DNA of 7,802 nt, from assembly GCA_902796895.1 (NCBI GenBank), contig CADBQV010000251.1:1-7802 (forward strand). The letters are read 5' to 3'. This stretch comes from an uncultured Erysipelotrichaceae bacterium (GTDB lineage Bacteria > Bacillota_I > Bacilli_A > Acholeplasmatales > Anaeroplasmataceae). Below the pieces are notes generated by a model, which saw only the letters and a list, made by a program, of their open reading frames with translations, searched no databases and was not told the DNA's origin. Numbering within the stretch: the first letter of the stretch is position 1; each line of letters opens with the position of its first letter. A program made the position numbers and the translations under genes. Positions 5,383 to 7,802 of the stretch are shown here, in pieces.

Positions 5383-6477
5383 ATGAAAATTAAAAGATTA
5401 TTTGGAGTTTTAACATTAGCTACAGGAGCTTTAGTATTAGTATCTTGTGGAAATAAAGGTAGTGAAGAATATAAATATGGAGAATTAAAAGTATCTATCC
5501 CTACAGGAGTTATAAGAACTGCAGGTGATATAGTAGCTTTACAAAAAGGATTCTTTAAAGAAGAAGGCGTAAAGGTAACAGGCGTAAATAGCCAAGGAAA
5601 TATCGCACTTACAGCCCTAAATACAAATTCAAACGACTTAGATTTATTAACACTTGGATTTGTACCTGACGTACAAGCTATATCTAATGGTTATTCAAAT
5701 ATTAGATTTATAGGTGGTACAGCAGTTGAAGGTGGTGCTTTAATTGCTAAAAAAGGTGAAGCTAGTAAATATCAAGATAAAGATAATATTATTAATTTTG
5801 AAAATATCGAAAAAGCAAAACTAGCATTCGCAGTAGGTGAAGCAGCATGGGTTGTTACTAATGAATATTTAACAGAAAATGATCCTAATTATTTAAATGT
5901 TAAGGATAGTTTAAATATTAATAATCTAGCAGATGCACAAACAGTAGCATTGCAAGTAGGTCAAGGAAACTTTGAGGTAGGTTTCTTACCACTTGAATAT
6001 GCAAATTTATATAAGGATTCATATGGTATTGAATTAATTGCTGAAGCAGGTGAATTAATTCCTGAATATGTATGCTGCCGTCAAGCAACATCTAAAGAAA
6101 AGCTAGAAGCTAAATATGATGCCTTTGTTGCATATGAAAAAGGAAGAATTAGAGCTTGGGAATTTATTGAAAATAAAGACAATCAAGAAGAGGTAGTAAA
6201 TATTGTTTCTGATTATATCCATAAAGAAAAGGATTATGTAAGAAATTATCTATATGGTGGTATTACTAAATGGTCAGTAGATCCAAATACAAAAGGAATT
6301 AATACATATAAGGAAGCATTAAAAAATGCAGGAGTATTAAAAAATGATATTGAAGATATTACATCATATGTAGATACAAAAGCTTATAAACAAGCACTTG
6401 ATGCATTAATTAAAGATGCACCAACAAATACATTCTATAAAGATAAATTAGATTTATTTAATGAATATAACAAATAG
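5383..6477 (+). CDS. ABC transporter substrate-binding lipoprotein, SsuA/TauA/NMT1-like
   Basis: A 364-residue lipoprotein that would capture a small ligand outside the membrane for import. The signal peptide has a KIKR n-region, a hydrophobic core at 6-20 and lipobox LVSC, with Cys22 the lipidated residue. The mature part begins with the family pattern KVSIPTGVIRTAGDIVALQ-KGFFKEEGVKV, then NDLDLLTLG and a VGFLPLEYANLY segment, as in nitrate/sulfonate/taurine and NMT1/THI5-type binding proteins. A vicinal Cys-Cys-Arg (231-233) is notable in a low-cysteine protein. AAAGGAG (5366-5372) overlaps the upstream stop, 10 nt before the ATG. Cysteine synthase downstream and an SsuB/TauB-like ATPase after it suggest an organosulfur ligand (sulfonate or similar). 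Thiamine-precursor or other ligands of this family cannot be excluded. Confidence 0.85.
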   Translation: MKIKRLFGVLTLATGALVLVSCGNKGSEEYKYGELKVSIPTGVIRTAGDIVALQKGFFKEEGVKVTGVNSQGNIALTALNTNSNDLDLLTLGFVPDVQAISNGYSNIRFIGGTAVEGGALIAKKGEASKYQDKDNIINFENIEKAKLAFAVGEAAWVVTNEYLTENDPNYLNVKDSLNINNLADAQTVALQVGQGNFEVGFLPLEYANLYKDSYGIELIAEAGELIPEYVCCRQATSKEKLEAKYDAFVAYEKGRIRAWEFIENKDNQEEVVNIVSDYIHKEKDYVRNYLYGGITKWSVDPNTKGINTYKEALKNAGVLKNDIEDITSYVDTKAYKQALDALIKDAPTNTFYKDKLDLFNEYNK

Positions 6478-6482
6478 AAAGG

Positions 6483-6501
6483 AATGAATTTTAAATTCAT
6501 T
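6483..6501 (+). repeat. Intercistronic palindrome before cysteine synthase
   Basis: AATGAATTT and AAATTCATT surround a single central T, a near-perfect 19-nt palindrome in the 36-nt gap between the lipoprotein and cysteine synthase genes. It ends just before the TAAGG Shine-Dalgarno at 6502-6506. As RNA it would fold into a weak AT hairpin that could tune cysteine-synthase translation. It lacks a T-tract, so it is not a terminator. Confidence 0.45.
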
Positions 6502-6513
6502 TAAGGTATAGCT

Positions 6514-7446
6514 ATGAGGATATATGACAATATAATTTCATTAATAGGACATACGCCTCTAGTTGAGCTTACAAATTTCAATAAAGAAAATAAGCTTAAA
6601 TCAACTATAATAGCTAAATTAGAATATTTTAATCCTGCAGGATCTCTTAAGGATAGAATAGCACTTGAAATGATTAAGGATGCAGAAGAAAAAAAGCTAT
6701 TAACAAAAGGCTCAGTAATAATAGAACCTACATCAGGAAATACTGGTATTGGACTTGCAGCTATAGCAGCAAGAAGAGGTTATAAATTAATACTTACAAT
6801 GCCTGAAAGTATGTCTAAAGAAAGAATAGTACTTTTAAAAGCATTTGGAGCTAAGGTTTATTTAACTAATTCTAATGAAGGAATGAAAGGTGCAATTAAA
6901 AAAGCACGTGAGCTTGCAAATGAAATTGATAATAGCTATATACCAGGACAATTTACAAATAAATCGAATCCACAAGCACATTATAAAACTACAGCACCTG
7001 AAATATGGAATGATACTTCAGGTGATGTAGATATATTCGTATGTGGAGTAGGTACTGGTGGTGCAATTACAGGTATTGGTAAATATCTAAAGGAAAGAAA
7101 CAGTGATATTAAAATAATTGCAGTAGAACCTAGCGATTCACCAGTATTAACAAAAGGAATTGCAAAAAGCCACAAGCTTCAAGGACTTGGGGCAGGCTTT
7201 ATTCCTTTGACATTAGATATAAATATAATAGATGAAATAATAGATGTTAGTGAAAATGATGCTTATGAAAAAGCAAGAATGCTTGCGAAAACAGATGGCA
7301 TTTTAGTAGGTATTTCATCTGGAGCAGTTTTACATGCTGCAACATTAGTTGCAAAAAGAAGAGAAAATAAAGGAAAGAAAATAGTTGTATTATTTCCTGA
7401 TAGTGGATCTAAATACCTATCAACTGAACTTTATAATTCTAATTAG
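6514..7446 (+). CDS. cysK: Cysteine synthase (O-acetylserine sulfhydrylase, PLP-dependent)
   Basis: This enzyme makes L-cysteine from O-acetylserine and sulfide, the last step of sulfur assimilation, in the cytosol. It is 310 residues, the normal length for the CysK/CysM family. The PLP Schiff-base Lys46 lies in NPAGSLKDR. Substrate loop TSGNTG is at 73-78, phosphate loop GTGG at 180-183, KLQGLGAGFIP at 221-231 and GISSGA at 266-271 (Ser269 contacts the pyridine nitrogen). The C-terminal VVLFPDSGSKYLST matches the usual PDTGERYLS. The LQGLGAGFIP motif favours CysK over cystathionine beta-synthase or CysM, but the split is by eye. ATG 6514 follows TAAGG by 7 nt. The gene sits between the binding protein and ATPase genes of one transporter, so import and cysteine formation are coexpressed, presumably under the leader at 4050. 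Confidence 0.93.
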   Translation: MRIYDNIISLIGHTPLVELTNFNKENKLKSTIIAKLEYFNPAGSLKDRIALEMIKDAEEKKLLTKGSVIIEPTSGNTGIGLAAIAARRGYKLILTMPESMSKERIVLLKAFGAKVYLTNSNEGMKGAIKKARELANEIDNSYIPGQFTNKSNPQAHYKTTAPEIWNDTSGDVDIFVCGVGTGGAITGIGKYLKERNSDIKIIAVEPSDSPVLTKGIAKSHKLQGLGAGFIPLTLDINIIDEIIDVSENDAYEKARMLAKTDGILVGISSGAVLHAATLVAKRRENKGKKIVVLFPDSGSKYLSTELYNSN

Positions 7447-7457
7447 GGAGGGAATTT

Positions 7458-7802
7458 ATGGCAGATAAAATAGAAATCAAAAATTTATATTTTGATTATG
7501 TTGGTAAAAAAACAACATTTGGTGCTTTAGAAGATATTAATCTTAATATAAAAGAAGGTGAATTTATCTGTATTTTAGGTTCCTCAGGTTGTGGCAAATC
7601 AACACTTTTAAGTATATTAAATGGTTTAAACAAACCAAAATCAGGCGAAATATTAATTGATGGTAAATTAATTGATGGTCCTGGAAAAAATAGAGCTACA
7701 GTATTTCAAAATTATTCATTATTTCCTTGGAAAACAGTAAAAGGAAATATATTATTTGGAGCAAACCAATCATTAAAAAGAAAAGAATATACAAAAAAAG
7801 AA
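7458..7802 (+). CDS. ABC transporter ATP-binding protein, SsuB/TauB-like (3' end beyond window)
   Basis: The first 115 residues of the ATPase that would drive the importer served by the lipoprotein at 5383. Visible features are the A-loop region (Tyr14), Walker A GSSGCGKST at 41-49 and the Q-loop VFQNYSLFPWKTV with Gln84. LFPWxTV is characteristic of the nitrate/sulfonate/taurine (SsuB, TauB, NrtD) ATPases. Signature motif, Walker B and H-loop lie past the right edge. GGGAGG (7446-7451) overlaps the cysteine-synthase stop, 6 nt from the ATG, and the 11-nt intergenic gap places it in the same operon. A permease gene is expected next but cannot be seen. Confidence 0.9.
   Translation, partial: MADKIEIKNLYFDYVGKKTTFGALEDINLNIKEGEFICILGSSGCGKSTLLSILNGLNKPKSGEILIDGKLIDGPGKNRATVFQNYSLFPWKTVKGNILFGANQSLKRKEYTKKE

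Noticed and set aside
6484..6504. Six-codon mini-ORF (MNFKFI) before cysteine synthase as a third leader peptide
   Set aside because: AAAGGA directly touches the ATG with no spacer, the peptide has no Cys or Arg, and the palindrome accounts for the sequence.
6981..7175. 64-residue open frame on the minus strand inside cysteine synthase
   Set aside because: It is antisense to conserved cysteine-synthase motifs and has no initiation signals or recognisable domain.

Overview
The window is very AT-rich DNA with strong Shine-Dalgarno sites, mostly AGA codons for Arg, TGG for all Trp seen, and ordinary stops including TGA, so the standard code applies. It fits a low-GC anaerobe-type bacterium (Bacillota/Erysipelotrichia-like, or possibly Fusobacteria). 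The genus cannot be fixed from this sequence. There are no rRNAs, tRNAs, transposases or CRISPR arrays.

Layout. (1) 1-1238, minus strand: the first 412 residues of an NRPS-type AMP-binding (adenylation) protein that runs off the left edge. (2) 1239-1578: a divergent regulatory region with a promoter for each direction, a short 5' hairpin and a 19-codon leader ORF. (3) 1579-3920: operon 1, made of a glutathionyl-hydroquinone-reductase (GHR/Xi-GST, YqjG/ECM4-like) protein, a GNAT acetyltransferase and an SGNH esterase, closed by an intrinsic terminator. (4) 3940-4145: a second promoter, a TAGGA-rich inverted repeat at the expected transcript start, and an 18-codon leader ORF. (5) 4146-7802: operon 2, made of a second GHR paralogue, a SsuA/TauA/NMT1-like lipoprotein, an O-acetylserine sulfhydrylase (cysteine synthase) and the start of a SsuB/TauB-like ABC ATPase. 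The permease is presumably just beyond the right edge.

How it fits together. A lipoprotein and ATPase of the nitrate/sulfonate/taurine importer type interleaved with cysteine synthase points to uptake of an organosulfur compound and capture of released sulfide as cysteine. The two GHR-like proteins, the acetyltransferase and the esterase are candidates for processing imported S-conjugates, but their substrates are unknown.

The most striking feature is regulatory. Each GHR operon begins with a tiny ORF, and the two encode related peptides (MYMSYRNLFMVFMRCFIKN and MFLRKLFGNSFRCHRMCN) sharing the pattern L-F-x4-R-C and ending in Asn. Their Arg-Cys codons use CGA (and CGG in the second). I found neither codon in frame in any of the eight long genes. 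This looks like cysteine-sensing (or Arg/Cys-tRNA-sensing) translational leader control shared by two operons, with no obvious terminator hairpin between leader and gene.
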